Assembly (NCBI RefSeq): GCF_020740795.1
Contig: NC_067286.1
Location: 32,016,003-32,080,002, forward strand
Origin: Apus apus
Taxonomy: Eukaryota > Chordata > Aves > Apodiformes > Apodidae
Length of the DNA: 64,000 nucleotides
Reading direction: 5' to 3'
The notes under the pieces were generated by a model. The model saw only the letters and a program-made list of their open reading frames with translations. It was not told the DNA's origin and made no database searches. Within the stretch, counting starts at the first letter, position 1, and the number at the start of each line of letters is the position of its first letter. Position numbers and translations under genes: made by a program. Below, piece after piece: positions 39,351-48,674 of the stretch.

Positions 39351-40556
39351 GCACTACAGCATTTTTAATGGATTCATAACACAAATGTCATTGCAGGGAT
39401 GTGCTTTCTCTCCTGCATTGTCTCCAGGGTGGGCTGTGCTGCAGGTTTAACCTAGAGAGCACAGGTGACATCATCAATTGTACAGATGGCCAATTCCACA
39501 CCTGGGCTGCCTTCCTTTTGGCCTTTTTTTTCCTCATTTTTGGTGAGATGGAGGCTTGTTGCCAACCATTTTGAGCATGTGTGAGACACTGAACAATATG
39601 GTAAATACACATCCCTTATCTTGCCTGACAGAGAAGCTTTCTAAAATCCTGACAGTACTTCAAAATCATGGAGACCTTTTCCAACAGACAATCTTTTTGA
39701 GCCTAACTCCAGATAGGCTTTGGTTTTCACTACAATAGTAATATGGTGCATTAGAGTTTTAAGAAATATATCTCTACCTATTTCCTGGTTTCGCTCACAA
39801 AATATAAATCACTGTGAACATTGCTATTCTATGAGATTCAGTGCCTTTTGAACTCAAGGTTACACTTAACCTATTTTTGAAACTCATTTTGTGTAAATAA
39901 ACACAATATTAAATAAAATACGAGGAATTCACTGAGGTGAACAAAAATGTTTAGGAAAGAGCTCAGGGTACAGGAACTGGTTCCTAAGACATGAGAGAAC
40001 ACCTCCTGTTTCTTGTGAAGAGCTTCTCTTTGGAAGTTAGCCTTCTCAGCAGGGGCTCAGCAGCTTTATGGAGGCATATCCTGGTCTCAGAAAGATGTTT
40101 CGAAAATGCCATGTTTAGTTCTCTGTCTGAATCTATAAGGTACTCAGAATCTATCTCTTTTACATGGTTACTACCTGATCAGGCAAATAACACTGCTTTG
40201 TGACTATCTGCCTTGTTCACCAGATCTCTGATCCCTGTGCCTATGCATGCCCCTAATTTCTTCTCACACAGGACACTTATAAAGAAGGTTAAGGCCTTAT
40301 CTGGGGACTGACATTCACCTGGACCCATGTAACCTGCTCATTACTTTCTTGGAAATCCACCTTCACTTCTTTACCTCCCTGGCACAGAGCTTTTGGTAGC
40401 TACTCCAGGGTTAATAGCCTTTCTGCCCAACCAGCCACTGTTAAATGTTGGCTCTCCAAGACTTTTCTTTTGCCCATTAATCTCAGATCTGGTGAGGCCA
40501 GTAAGGCAGGGAGGTGTGCATCTCTGTTTTTACAGTGCTAATGATAGACTTGTAAA

Positions 40557-40583
40557 GGGGGGGGGGCGGGGGGTGGAGGAGGC
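40557..40583. repeat. G-rich run
   Basis: Ten G, one C, six G, then TGGAGGAGG. Potential G-quadruplex on the plus strand. Confidence 0.9.
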
Positions 40584-41104
40584 TGGTGCTGGGGTTTTGC
40601 TGTAACACTGTCTCTTTTTGCTGTGCATAGCTGTACTTTGACGTGGTATGCTTGAACTTACAGATCAAAGAGAATTACCAGAATGATCCACTTGTGAATT
40701 GTGAGCCATTATCTGTTATTAACTCATCTTGAGCACTGTGGTGAGCAAACTGTAATTTACAGTATGTTATTACATTTCTGCTCACTGTGGTGTGCAGCAG
40801 CTGAATGTGTGTGTGTGATAGTCCATAACGGCAAGTAATCATCTGGAGCTAATTTCAAACAGATCTTTCCAACCTCTACTACTGCTGATCAAGAATTTAA
40901 TTTACTTCTAATAATTTTGTTTTTCTGCTTCCTGCCCCTCCCACCACATTTAGGAGAGGAGAAGGTTTCACCTTCTCTGTTTCTCTTCAGTACATGCTTG
41001 CTTCCAGGAAAACTTGGAAGTGCAGCAACAACCTCCTCCAGTTCTCTGCCAGATTTCCTTCAGGATTTAATGATTCAGGTGGCTTCATTTGCTAAATTTT
41101 TGCC

Positions 41105-41128
41105 AAAAAAAAAAAAAAAAAAAAAAAA
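41105..41128. repeat. Poly-A tract, 24 bp
   Basis: 24 consecutive A. No upstream poly(A) signal or gene-like sequence that would mark a processed pseudogene. Confidence 0.95.
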
Positions 41129-43690
41129 GTAGTTCTCTACTGACACCATATTATGAAGTTGAGCAAACAGGAGGGCTGGTAGAAGACTTATTTTTATTGC
41201 CTGGCTCTAGTCACATGACAGATCAGGTTACAAAATACTAATACCCTTGCCAACTCTCAGGATCCACCAATTCCTCTTGCTACTGTTTTAATCCAACCTG
41301 TCTTGTCTTTTTTTTGTTTGGTTGGTTTTTTTCCCTGAATCCCCTCTTGTGGCCCCCCTTTTAAAATTTTATTTCTTTTTGCCTGAAGGCAGGGGGTGAA
41401 GGGGAAGGCATTAGACTGGGGCACTAGAGTGAAAAGCAAGTATATCATGATTGGGAGTATCCCTTTAGCTCCTTCAGTGTTTGTTCAGCACTTTTCGCCA
41501 GCTGAATAGCTTATTCCCTCTGAGTGTTGGCAGCCTTTGGCAAAAGTAAAGCAATGTCAGCATTCCCCTGTTCCATCTATTTTTTGGAAAAGAATCATTT
41601 AAATTATTCCATTTTCACCTTGTTTGCAAGTTGTGATGAAGGCTTCTCCCCCAATTGAATTGTGACATTCTGGCTTGAAAAACAACTTCAAGATCAGGAA
41701 GATAAGCTAACAGACACACACACAATTCCTCCTTCTTTCTTATGGAAAGAAATCCAGCAATTCAGTGGAGCCACTTCTTTTATTAGCCGTGAGACAAATG
41801 TATTTTCAGAAAAATTGCTGATAAAACAACAGATTTGAAAAACGGAAACTTCATGCAGCTCTCTGGAGCTCTTTACAGTGGTTTGTTCTTTGTCCCTTTC
41901 TTTCTTCCAGCATAGAGCAGTACCAGAAGCTTTGGTGCTACGGATTGCTGCAAGGAATCTGCCCAGACAGGTAGATGCCCGCTATCTTTGTACAGTCTCT
42001 GATGCTGTACCTACACTGCTACTGAGACCTCAGCTCCAATAAGGTGGGCATGACTATGTCCACAGTAAACCAAAGGCACACCGCATCAACAGAGGCAGGT
42101 CCTAATAGTGGTGTAAGAGTTTTGTGCAAAAAACTCATCCCACAGGCGCTGAGGCGTTTTGTTGCATAAAAAGGATAGAGGATAATTACGTATCTGTCTC
42201 CACCTTTATGAAAAAAAAGCCACGGCACAGGGAAGTCAGGATACTGGTTCAAGGTGCAAAACTTCTCTGGTGAGCTCAAGGGCCAAAATTCAGGAGAGAG
42301 TTGTTTCAGCTACAAGACCACCCAACTTCTCTTTTGGCAGGAGTGAGTGGAAATGCACTTCTTCTGCCTTCCAGTGTCTGTGACCACGGTAGTTTCTAAG
42401 GGGGAGTATGTTGCAATTGTTTTAGTTTTTCCATTTCTGCTCTTCTTTCACAAGTTGCCTAAAAAAATCTGCAACTCTGTTGCACCGTCCTCCTTCAGAG
42501 TCCTCTTGAAAACAGAACCTACTCTGATTTCTGACAAAACAACCTCTGGTAATTAGGACTTTGTTATGACTGCTCCTGTTTTCAGGACAACACTCCTGCA
42601 ACGGGGCAAGGTTAGAGGAAGTGCACTTCAGCAATGACTCCTTGCGTCCACCTGTCTTCACTTGTGCACACCGACTGGAAGCTTTTTTGGGGCAGGAACC
42701 ACCCCTTTCTAGGATTGTACAAGGCTTTGGCCTGTCAGCACTTCCGACCACAGCACTGACGATGTCCCCTTAGAACGTCTCTGTTTTCAGAAAACTTAGA
42801 TAACATGTATTATTCATTTCAGTGTTTATAAACTTTTATGTTATGAGAGACAATGAAATATATTTTTCTGAAGTCTTTCCTCTTCAACTGCCAATAAGTT
42901 CAAAAACATCAGGACGATAATACCCACAGTTAGACGAAGGCAGTGCTGGATCTCTACACCTGCTTTGACTCGAACACGATGGGAGTTAATTTAATAAACT
43001 GATAGATTTTGATAAACCATGGCCGTGTTGTGATGACCTGCTTCTTGGTTGTTTCCCTGTCCCTTGGGCAGTTCCGCTTGTGTGTGCAATCACAGCACCC
43101 TCTACTGCCTCCTGCTTAACCTGCAAAAGGACGGCAAACGACTGTTACAAAGGGCTGTTGGAGAGACTAGACTGTCCGATTACGAAGTGTTGGTTTATAT
43201 CTGAAACACCATGAGAACGATAACGCGACGAGGCGTTTCAGCTCTGTCTAGATGCAGTCCTGAGCTTCTGAATGAGCTGCACAAATTCCTCAAGCACCTC
43301 TCAGCCTGAGAGCAGTTTTCCCCTTTTTTTCTTTACGCAAAGCATCATCTTCCACTTTCGTTCGGTCCCCGAGGGAGACAGGAACCAGTTTTCCTAGAGA
43401 GAGACGAAAGGGCCCTGGACGAAACGCTCCTTCTGTGCTCCCGTACCAGCTCACCCGGGCCGGACCGAACGCTCCCCCTTCCCAGAACCTGCCCCTGCGG
43501 AGCTCCAAGTGTGAAACACCCTCCCGTCCCCCCCAGGCCCTGGTGACCTCCGCGTGTTCCTCGCCTGAATCTCGCTCATTTATTCCCAAATGTCCCCTTC
43601 GCGCCCAGCCCCCCCGCCAGCCCCGCTCGCCGAGGCCGCTCCACACGCGCGCGCCCGGGAATGCTGCCCGGCTGCCGCCCCGTGCTGGCA

Positions 43691-43890
43691 GGGGCGCGCG
43701 GCGAGGCGGGGCGCGCGGCGCGGCGGGGCGCGCGGCGAGGCGGGGCGCGCGGCGAGGCGGGGCGCGCGGCGAGGCGGGGCGCGCGGCGAGGCGGGGCGCG
43801 CGGCGAGGCGGGGCGCGCGGCGAGGCGGGGCGCGCGGCGAGGCGGGGCGCGCGGCGAGGCGGGGCGCGCGGCGAGGCGGGGCGCGCGGAG
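43691..43890. repeat. 17-bp GC-rich minisatellite, about 11.6 copies
   Basis: The unit GGGGCGCGCGGCGAGGC repeats in exact 17-bp register from 43691. There are 11 full copies and a partial last one. Copy 2 (43708-43724) differs by one base, GAGGC to GCGGC. Each copy has five CpGs counting the junction, and the junction forms GGCGGGGC, an Sp1/KLF-type GC-box core. Because 17 is not a multiple of 3, the repeat stays open in several frames and produces long Arg/Ala/Gly/Pro reading frames that are not genes. Confidence 0.96.
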
Positions 43891-43940
43891 CCCCCTCCGC
43901 AGCCCCGCCCTGCGGCGCGTGGGGCGGGGCAGCGCGCGGC

Positions 43941-43949
43941 TGACGTGGC
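43941..43949 (+). promoter_or_regulatory. TGACGTGGC element (UPRE/ATF-like)
   Basis: TGACGTGGC lies about 165 bp upstream of the SRP14 ATG. It matches the TGACGTG(G/A) unfolded-protein-response element bound by ATF6/XBP1, and the half-site of CREB/ATF factors. The match is direct; function is inferred. Confidence 0.5.
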
Positions 43950-44050
43950 GCTCCCTGCGCGGGGCGGGGCTTCCCGCCCGCCCCGCTTCTCGAGCGTCGC
44001 GAGCGGCCGGGGGGCGTGGCCTCGGGCACGGCCCCGCCTGGCGGGGCGGG

Positions 44051-44062
44051 CGCGCGTGCGCG
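44051..44062 (+). promoter_or_regulatory. NRF1-like site
   Basis: CGCGCGTGCGCG differs by one base from the palindromic NRF1 consensus (YGCGCAYGCGCR). It sits about 50 bp before the SRP14 start codon, a common place for NRF1 in CpG-island promoters. In DNA this GC-rich the match could be chance. Confidence 0.4.
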
Positions 44063-44107
44063 GGCGGCGCGGCGCGGCGCGGTGCGGTGCGGGGCGCGCG
44101 GCGCAGG

Positions 44108-44131
44108 ATGGTGCTGCTGGAGAGCGAGCAG
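44108..44131 (+). CDS. SRP14: SRP14 coding exon 1
   Basis: Encodes MVLLESEQ (8 codons) and ends exactly on a codon boundary before a GTGGGG donor. The exon lies inside the CpG island. The open frame continues upstream in phase to 43661 with no stop, purely because the DNA is very GC-rich, so the start rests on homology and Kozak context. Confidence 0.97.
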
Positions 44132-47060
44132 GTGGGGCGGGCCCGGCCGCTCCGCTCCCGCTCCCGCTCCCGCACGGGCCCGGCCCGGGCCGCGGGGCCG
44201 CGGCGGCTCGCGGGGCGTGCCCAGGGCCGGCCGCTCCGGGAGGGGGGCCCGGCGGGGCCCGCGCCTGCCCCGGCCGCGGGAAGCGGGGGCGGGGAGCGAG
44301 CGGCGCTGCACCCGGAGACGTGGGCGGGAGGGCAGGAGCGCCGGGGCCGCGGTCGGTCTGGGGGGTTAGACCTGGTTTTCCGGGCTCGGAACCTCGGGCT
44401 GGGCCGCTCCTGCCTGGGGCCTTGCGTGCTGCAGCCTCGGCGCGGGAGCCCGGGAGTTCTCCCCTCGTGGGCGCTTCTTCCCTCGGGGCCGGGAGGGCCC
44501 GGCCTGCGGGAGCGGCGCCGGCGCAGCGAGGCCGGGCGGCGGGCAGGAGAGCGGGGCTGCACGCCGGGCTGGCAGGAACGCCTGGCTGGTGCCCTCCAGC
44601 CGAGACCGGGATCTTTCTCTCTTGCAGTTCCTGACAGAACTTACCAGACTCTTTCAAAAGTGCAGAACTTCGGGGAGTGTTTTCATAACGCTGAAAAAAT
44701 GTAAGTTTTGCGTCTGTTACTGGATGAAGTTTTGATTCCCTTCGTGTAGGCTGAGGGCTTGGCTTGATGATCCAGAGGTTGTTTCCAACCAGAACGGTTC
44801 TGATTCTAAAGAGGTGTCCATCCCAGTGGGCGTTGGTAGCATGTGTTTTAAAATATGCAGCTGTAATTCAGAGTATCTGAAAACAAGAGTAGCTTACGGA
44901 CAAACCGGTCATCTTAGATGCAGTAATAATAACCTTGAGGTTAAGACTGTATTTCAAACTGCAGGAAATATTGAGGCCTTCTAATTATTAAACAAGCATT
45001 GGAAATCCATAGATTTCTATACAAGAATTTTAGTATTGGTTTTTTATTTTATGTTTCTCTGGTTCCTGCCTAGCTGGCACTACTTGAGAAGTGTTCTAGG
45101 CTGCAGTTGGATGGGCCGCTGAAACATAACTGCTGCTGAAGGAGGCAGTTCCCACAGCATGTCAGGGGAAGGATTTGTATTTTTTTTCCCTGGCAGTTGC
45201 AGTTTATGGGACAGATCCTTCTGGGACTACAGAGGAAGGGGTCTGTGAACAATTTGGCAGCAGTGTCAGTTCAGATGTTCTTAAATTCCAAGGTGTTTTA
45301 CACATCTTCTCATGTGCAATTCTTAACATCTCATGTCAGGAGGCATCCAGTGATTTTAGTGAATAAACACATGTAGTGAATAAACATTTAATGAATAAAC
45401 CTCTGTCTTTCAATACAGACGATGGCCGAACAAAACCAGTCCCACGCAAAGGCCACGTAGAAACTTTTGAGCCAGCAGACAATAAGTGTCTGCTAAGAGC
45501 AACTGATGGAAAGAAGAAAATTAGCACAGTGGTAAGTGGTAACTTTGGGTTAGAAAGATTAGTGGCCCTACTTGTCTTTTGTATAATGCCACATATTTTA
45601 AGTGAAGTAACTACCCTCTTAATTCCAGAGAAACCATATGGTAGCTACACACACAGCTGAAGCTGGGCTGTTGGTGTTGCAGTTAGTCTTAAGGCTTATA
45701 CTCAGTATTAAGGCTTATACTCAGCATTACAAATTAAACCATTGTTCATAATGTTGCTCTGTACACTGGATTTTGCTTCAGAAGGGTATTGCAGGGCAGC
45801 AGAAAGGGATCCTGCTGGTTTTCAGCAACCTTGGCTGTTGTGTGTTGAGCCAGGTGGCATTGTTTGGAGGGAAAGGGGAGACGGGCAGAAAGGAAACTTG
45901 CAGTATGAGGACAAATGGTGTGGCTCCAAGGAGAATAAAGGTCTTGCAGACTTACACTCAAGCCTCAGGTGACAAAGAGGAGTTTCCTATAGACCACGAT
46001 GGAATTACTGGAGGTTCTTAAAACCCAGGAAAGAACTGGATGTTCCCAGACTGAAACAGCAGGAAAGGGATCCTTGTTTCCAGGCAAGAACATGTGGAGA
46101 TTGCTAGACTCTTCTAAGCCTTCCTCTTGCTTAGCATACCTATTGTTTTTTCCTCATTTGCAGAGCTATTTGTATTTCAGAAAATGTTAACTAGAAGTTG
46201 AAAACCTGATGTGTGTTTACTTTGAATGAAAGACTGGGAAAGGCTTTAGTTGACTGTGATGTAACCCAAGGAAAAAATGTCAGTTTAAGAAATGGTTGAG
46301 AGAATTTGGGCTACAACATATTTTTATGGCCCTACAAGTAAATGAAACCTTCCTTAAAATGTTTTCTTCACATTCTTCCTGTTTGAAAACACTGATTTGG
46401 GACAAATGGTGTCCAGAGGATTCTAAATTGGTGAGGTCCTCTGACATGTCAATACAGCCTACCTACCACTGAATGTGACAGGTTGATCAAACTGTTGATA
46501 AGTAGACTAGATGGTAACGAGTGAGTAAACACATAAAGATACTTGGTTTTTAAGAAAAGGCAGTGTTTTCTTGATTAACCTCCAGTATTGCTTTTGCAGG
46601 TGAGTTCAAAGGAAGTAAATAAATTCCAGATGGTAAGTTTTGTATGCCTTTTATCTTCCTTTTCTGTAGGTATTGGGGAGGGGTCAGGAGGAAGCACTGC
46701 ACAGCTGTGAATGGGTTGATTCAGTGCTGAACTGCCATACAGATTAACCTAAGACTACCCATATGTGTATTTGTTTTTAAAAAAAATCCCATTGTATTTT
46801 ATTTAACTTTCTGCATTGCTTTAGGAACAATGGTTTCCCAGAGTAGGGTGTAAAAGCATCTATCTCTGAGAAAATACAGATACCTTTCTGTTAGCATTAT
46901 TTAAAATGTTACCTCTAGTATATTGATATTTATGAATTCATTCTTTTAATGGTTCCAATTGTTGTTTCAGGCATATTCAAATTTGCTGAGAGCTAACATG
47001 GATGGCTTGAAGAAAAAAGACAAAAAAAGCAAAACCAAGAAGAGTAAAGCAACCCAGTGA
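44108..47060 (+). CDS. SRP14: SRP14, signal recognition particle 14 kDa subunit (complete, 5 coding exons)
   Basis: Joining 44108-44131, 44628-44700, 45419-45531, 46600-46632 and 46971-47060 gives one open frame of 110 codons plus TGA. All four introns are GT-AG. The protein starts MVLLESEQ, contains KKYDGRTKPVP and FEPADNKCLLRATDGKK, and ends in a lysine-rich tail finishing KATQ. This matches vertebrate SRP14 throughout. By family knowledge SRP14 pairs with SRP9, binds the Alu domain of 7SL RNA in the cytoplasm and causes elongation arrest while the ribosome is delivered to the ER; the basic tail is needed for arrest. The length fits the short vertebrate form, without the alanine-rich extension known from primates. 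The start is chosen on homology and a strong context (A at -3, G at +4). The gene lies in a CpG island and runs tail-to-tail into EIF2AK4. Identity is very secure. Confidence 0.98.
44132..44627 (+). other. SRP14: SRP14 intron 1
   Basis: 496-bp intron, GTGGGG to TTGCAG, still within the CpG island in its first two thirds. No further exon or repeat seen. Confidence 0.9.
44628..44700 (+). CDS. SRP14: SRP14 coding exon 2
   Basis: Starts after a CTCTTGCAG acceptor and encodes FLTELTRLFQKCRTSGS followed by VFITLKK. It ends with a single T of a split tyrosine codon before GTAAGT. This is the first helix and first strand of the SRP9/14 fold. Confidence 0.98.
44751..44808 (+). mobile_element. Old CR1 LINE 3' relic
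   Basis: GGCTTGATGATCCAGAGG, then TTTCCAACC, then GATTCT follow the order of the CR1 3' end in plus orientation (canonical wording: gatgatc...gaggt...ccttccaacc...tgattct). It is short and diverged, in SRP14 intron 2. Confidence 0.7.
45362..45399 (+). terminator. Three intronic AATAAA hexamers before SRP14 exon 3
   Basis: AATAAA at 45362-45367, 45379-45384 and 45394-45399, each in a similar TGAATAAAC context, so they look like a small tandem duplication. They lie 20-57 bp before exon 3. Use as intronic poly(A) sites is only a possibility; no strong downstream GU element is evident. Confidence 0.35.
45419..45531 (+). CDS. SRP14: SRP14 coding exon 3
   Basis: Starts after CAATACAG and supplies AC to finish the split tyrosine. 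It encodes DGRTKPVPRKGHVE, then FEPADNKCLLRATDGKKK, ending ISTV before GTAAGT. It holds the loop and central strands that contact Alu RNA in the family. Phase is 0 at the 3' end. Confidence 0.98.
45532..46599 (+). other. SRP14: SRP14 intron 3
   Basis: About 1.07 kb, GTAAGT to TTGCAG. It contains a 19-bp tandem duplication at 45689-45726 and otherwise unremarkable sequence. Its end abuts the GTGAGT-starting exon 4. Confidence 0.9.
45689..45726 (+). repeat. 19-bp tandem duplication in SRP14 intron 3
   Basis: TTAAGGCTTATACTCAGTA at 45689-45707 is followed directly by the same unit with one change at 45708-45726. Confidence 0.9.
46600..46632 (+). CDS. SRP14: SRP14 coding exon 4 (33-nt micro-exon)
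   Basis: Encodes exactly VSSKEVNKFQM (11 codons) between a CTTTTGCAG acceptor and a GTAAGT donor, phase 0 on both sides. Its first six bases are GTGAGT, itself a good 5' splice site. The junction therefore reads CAG|GTGAGT, the layout of a recursive splice site. Skipping would stay in frame but remove 11 conserved residues. Confidence 0.97.
46971..47060 (+). CDS. SRP14: SRP14 coding exon 5 and stop
   Basis: After GTTGTTTCAG the exon encodes AYSNLLRANMDGLKKKD and a lysine/serine/threonine tail ending KATQ, then TGA at 47058-47060. The tail is the basic C-terminus linked in the family to elongation arrest. Confidence 0.98.
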   Translation, partial: AYSNLLRANMDGLKKKDKKSKTKKSKATQ

Positions 47061-47855
47061 TGGAAGAATGTCCTGCTGTCAATGTAACAGACTTGATCCT
47101 TGCTCAAAGCAAAGTCCATTTCTTTTTGAGTTACCACTTGTCTTTGGCTTTCCTTCCAGCAGGATACTGGGATGTGATCAGTACTTTTGTTTAAACTGAA
47201 AGCAGGGTGCTTTCTGTGGACTGTTGTATGGCAGAAGTATTTACAGGTTTATACTGAAATAGCTTTTACACTCAGCTACCAACTAATTTTGTACTTAGAC
47301 TGCTATTTGTTTTGTGTTATACAAGCAGGCAGTGTAAAACCTGTTTGGGGGAAACACAGGGTGAAGGGAAATGCACTGTACCAGGAGCAAAGAAAGACTG
47401 GAGCAGAAGTCTGTGATAGATGCCCAGAGTTTTAAAGATAAGCCTCAGCAGTACTAGGGAAAGCGGGTGCCAACATATTGTCAGGAACAGCAGCTTTCCT
47501 GTTTCTGTCTTACTTTGAGGGACATGGCTTATGATGCAGTGCAGATACCCCTAAGGCAGCCAGCACAGTGCCTGAGCTCTTGCAGAGCCAGGCAGTGCCT
47601 TTACTCCATGCTGATCCAGCTGTGATGAGCCTGGCTCAGGGTGGGGGGAGGGCAAGACTCTCATGTTCCCTTCAGACATGGCTTAAAAATGCTCATGTCA
47701 CCTAAACTATTTTTTTGTAAAGCTTCATCTTTCAGTATATTCAGAGATCTGAATTTCCCCATACTTCACATCTTAAAGTAGTTCCTTTGTGTGAGCAGAT
47801 GTAAAAGGTGAATACTTAATTGTTCCTATTAAACACAATGAGAAATGGATTTGGT
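47061..47855 (+). other. SRP14: SRP14 3' UTR (inferred extent)
   Basis: Runs from the stop codon to just past the first plausible polyadenylation hexamer, ATTAAA at 47828. No AATAAA occurs between the stop and that point. The exact cleavage site is inferred. A later AATAAA at 48673 could serve a longer form. Confidence 0.6.
47828..47833 (+). terminator. Probable SRP14 polyadenylation signal (ATTAAA)
   Basis: ATTAAA is the second most common vertebrate poly(A) hexamer. It is followed by a T/G-rich stretch (about 47845-47885), as expected for a downstream element. Confidence 0.55.
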
Positions 47856-48674
47856 TGTAATGACTGATGTGACTTGTCTTGGTGAAGGGCCAGGACTGCT
47901 ACAGGTAACTGTGCCTTTAGGACTGGCTACCTTGATGCTACTGTTTCAGCTTTCACAGTTCTCAGAAGCTCTTGGTTTTGTCTTTCAGGTTACCTCTTTA
48001 CACACTTTTACTTTAAAGAGGAAGACAAAGTGCAAGGGCAGGAAAAGCACATGTTTTGTAATGCAGTGAGCCTGCAGTGCTAAAGGCCATCATTTGAGTT
48101 AGAGAAAGAGACAGGAGTAAGCTATTTAAATAGAAAGTACCAGGTAGAGAAGGTGGGGAGGGATGGTAACCACCACTATACTAGAAATCCCTAACTTTTC
48201 TGCATATTCACTCCAGTATAAGAAGTAGTTTGCTGTGAAATACAGTTAACCATAGTAGCTGTAATTCGCCTCCAGACTTGCTCAGCTTCACATTTCCTGA
48301 TGGAGTTGTGTTATAGTTTAGCTCCAAGATTATAATTACAAGATTCCCCTCATTACTATGACTTCAAACTTAATCTGACAACCCATGTGAAGAATACTGG
48401 TTATGGCTCTAGCACGTGCAGGTTAGCGTTTCTCTTAAAAGTCTTAGGTTTAGGTGCTTTTGGTCTGAAACAAGTTTTCCCTGTATCAGGTCTTCTTTCA
48501 TCTCCCAGGAAGCTGCTGCTTGATTTGACTGCAGAAGTACAGGCAGGACAAGTATAGGCAGCCAGGCTTGCAGCAACTCTCTCAGCTTGAAATCTACCAT
48601 TTTTATATAGAAATTAAAATACTAGGTTTAAAAAACAACAAAACAAAACATTAAACGTGTAAAACATCTATCAA

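Larger units (their letters stand above)
35654..43429. other. Intergenic between CR1 and the SRP14 promoter
   Basis: Holds an A-rich tract at 35826-35880, the unclassified repeats at 37.36-38.13 kb, a G-run at 40557-40583 and a 24-bp poly-A at 41105-41128. No convincing exon. Confidence 0.7.
43430..44600. promoter_or_regulatory. CpG island and SRP14 promoter
   Basis: Extremely GC-rich and CpG-dense compared with the AT-rich flanks, covering about 0.7 kb upstream of the SRP14 start codon, exon 1 and most of intron 1. No TATA box was seen. It contains the 17-bp GC-box repeat (43691-43890), TGACGTGG at 43941, a TCGCGAG core at 43997 and an NRF1-like site at 44051. This is the usual housekeeping-promoter layout. 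The transcription start site cannot be placed by eye, probably 43950-44105. Such promoters often fire divergently, so a minus-strand upstream transcript is possible. Confidence 0.93.
44701..45418 (+). other. SRP14: SRP14 intron 2
   Basis: 718-bp intron starting GTAAGT. It holds an old CR1 3' relic (44751-44808) and, just before exon 3, three AATAAA hexamers in related 16-17-bp units (45362, 45379, 45394). Confidence 0.9.

Noticed and set aside
41080-41128. Poly-A tract as the tail of a processed pseudogene
   Set aside because: No poly(A) signal, no gene-like sequence before it and no flanking direct repeat.
1-43429. BMF exons
   Set aside because: I looked for the conserved BH3 and C-terminal wording of BMF on both strands and did not find it. 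Its 3' UTR could still reach into the window unseen.
43290-44704. Very long open frames (up to 455 codons) on both strands over the CpG island
   Set aside because: They arise from extreme GC content and a 17-bp repeat that keeps several frames open. The encoded Arg/Ala/Pro/Gly repeats are not a protein family, and the true product here is spliced SRP14.
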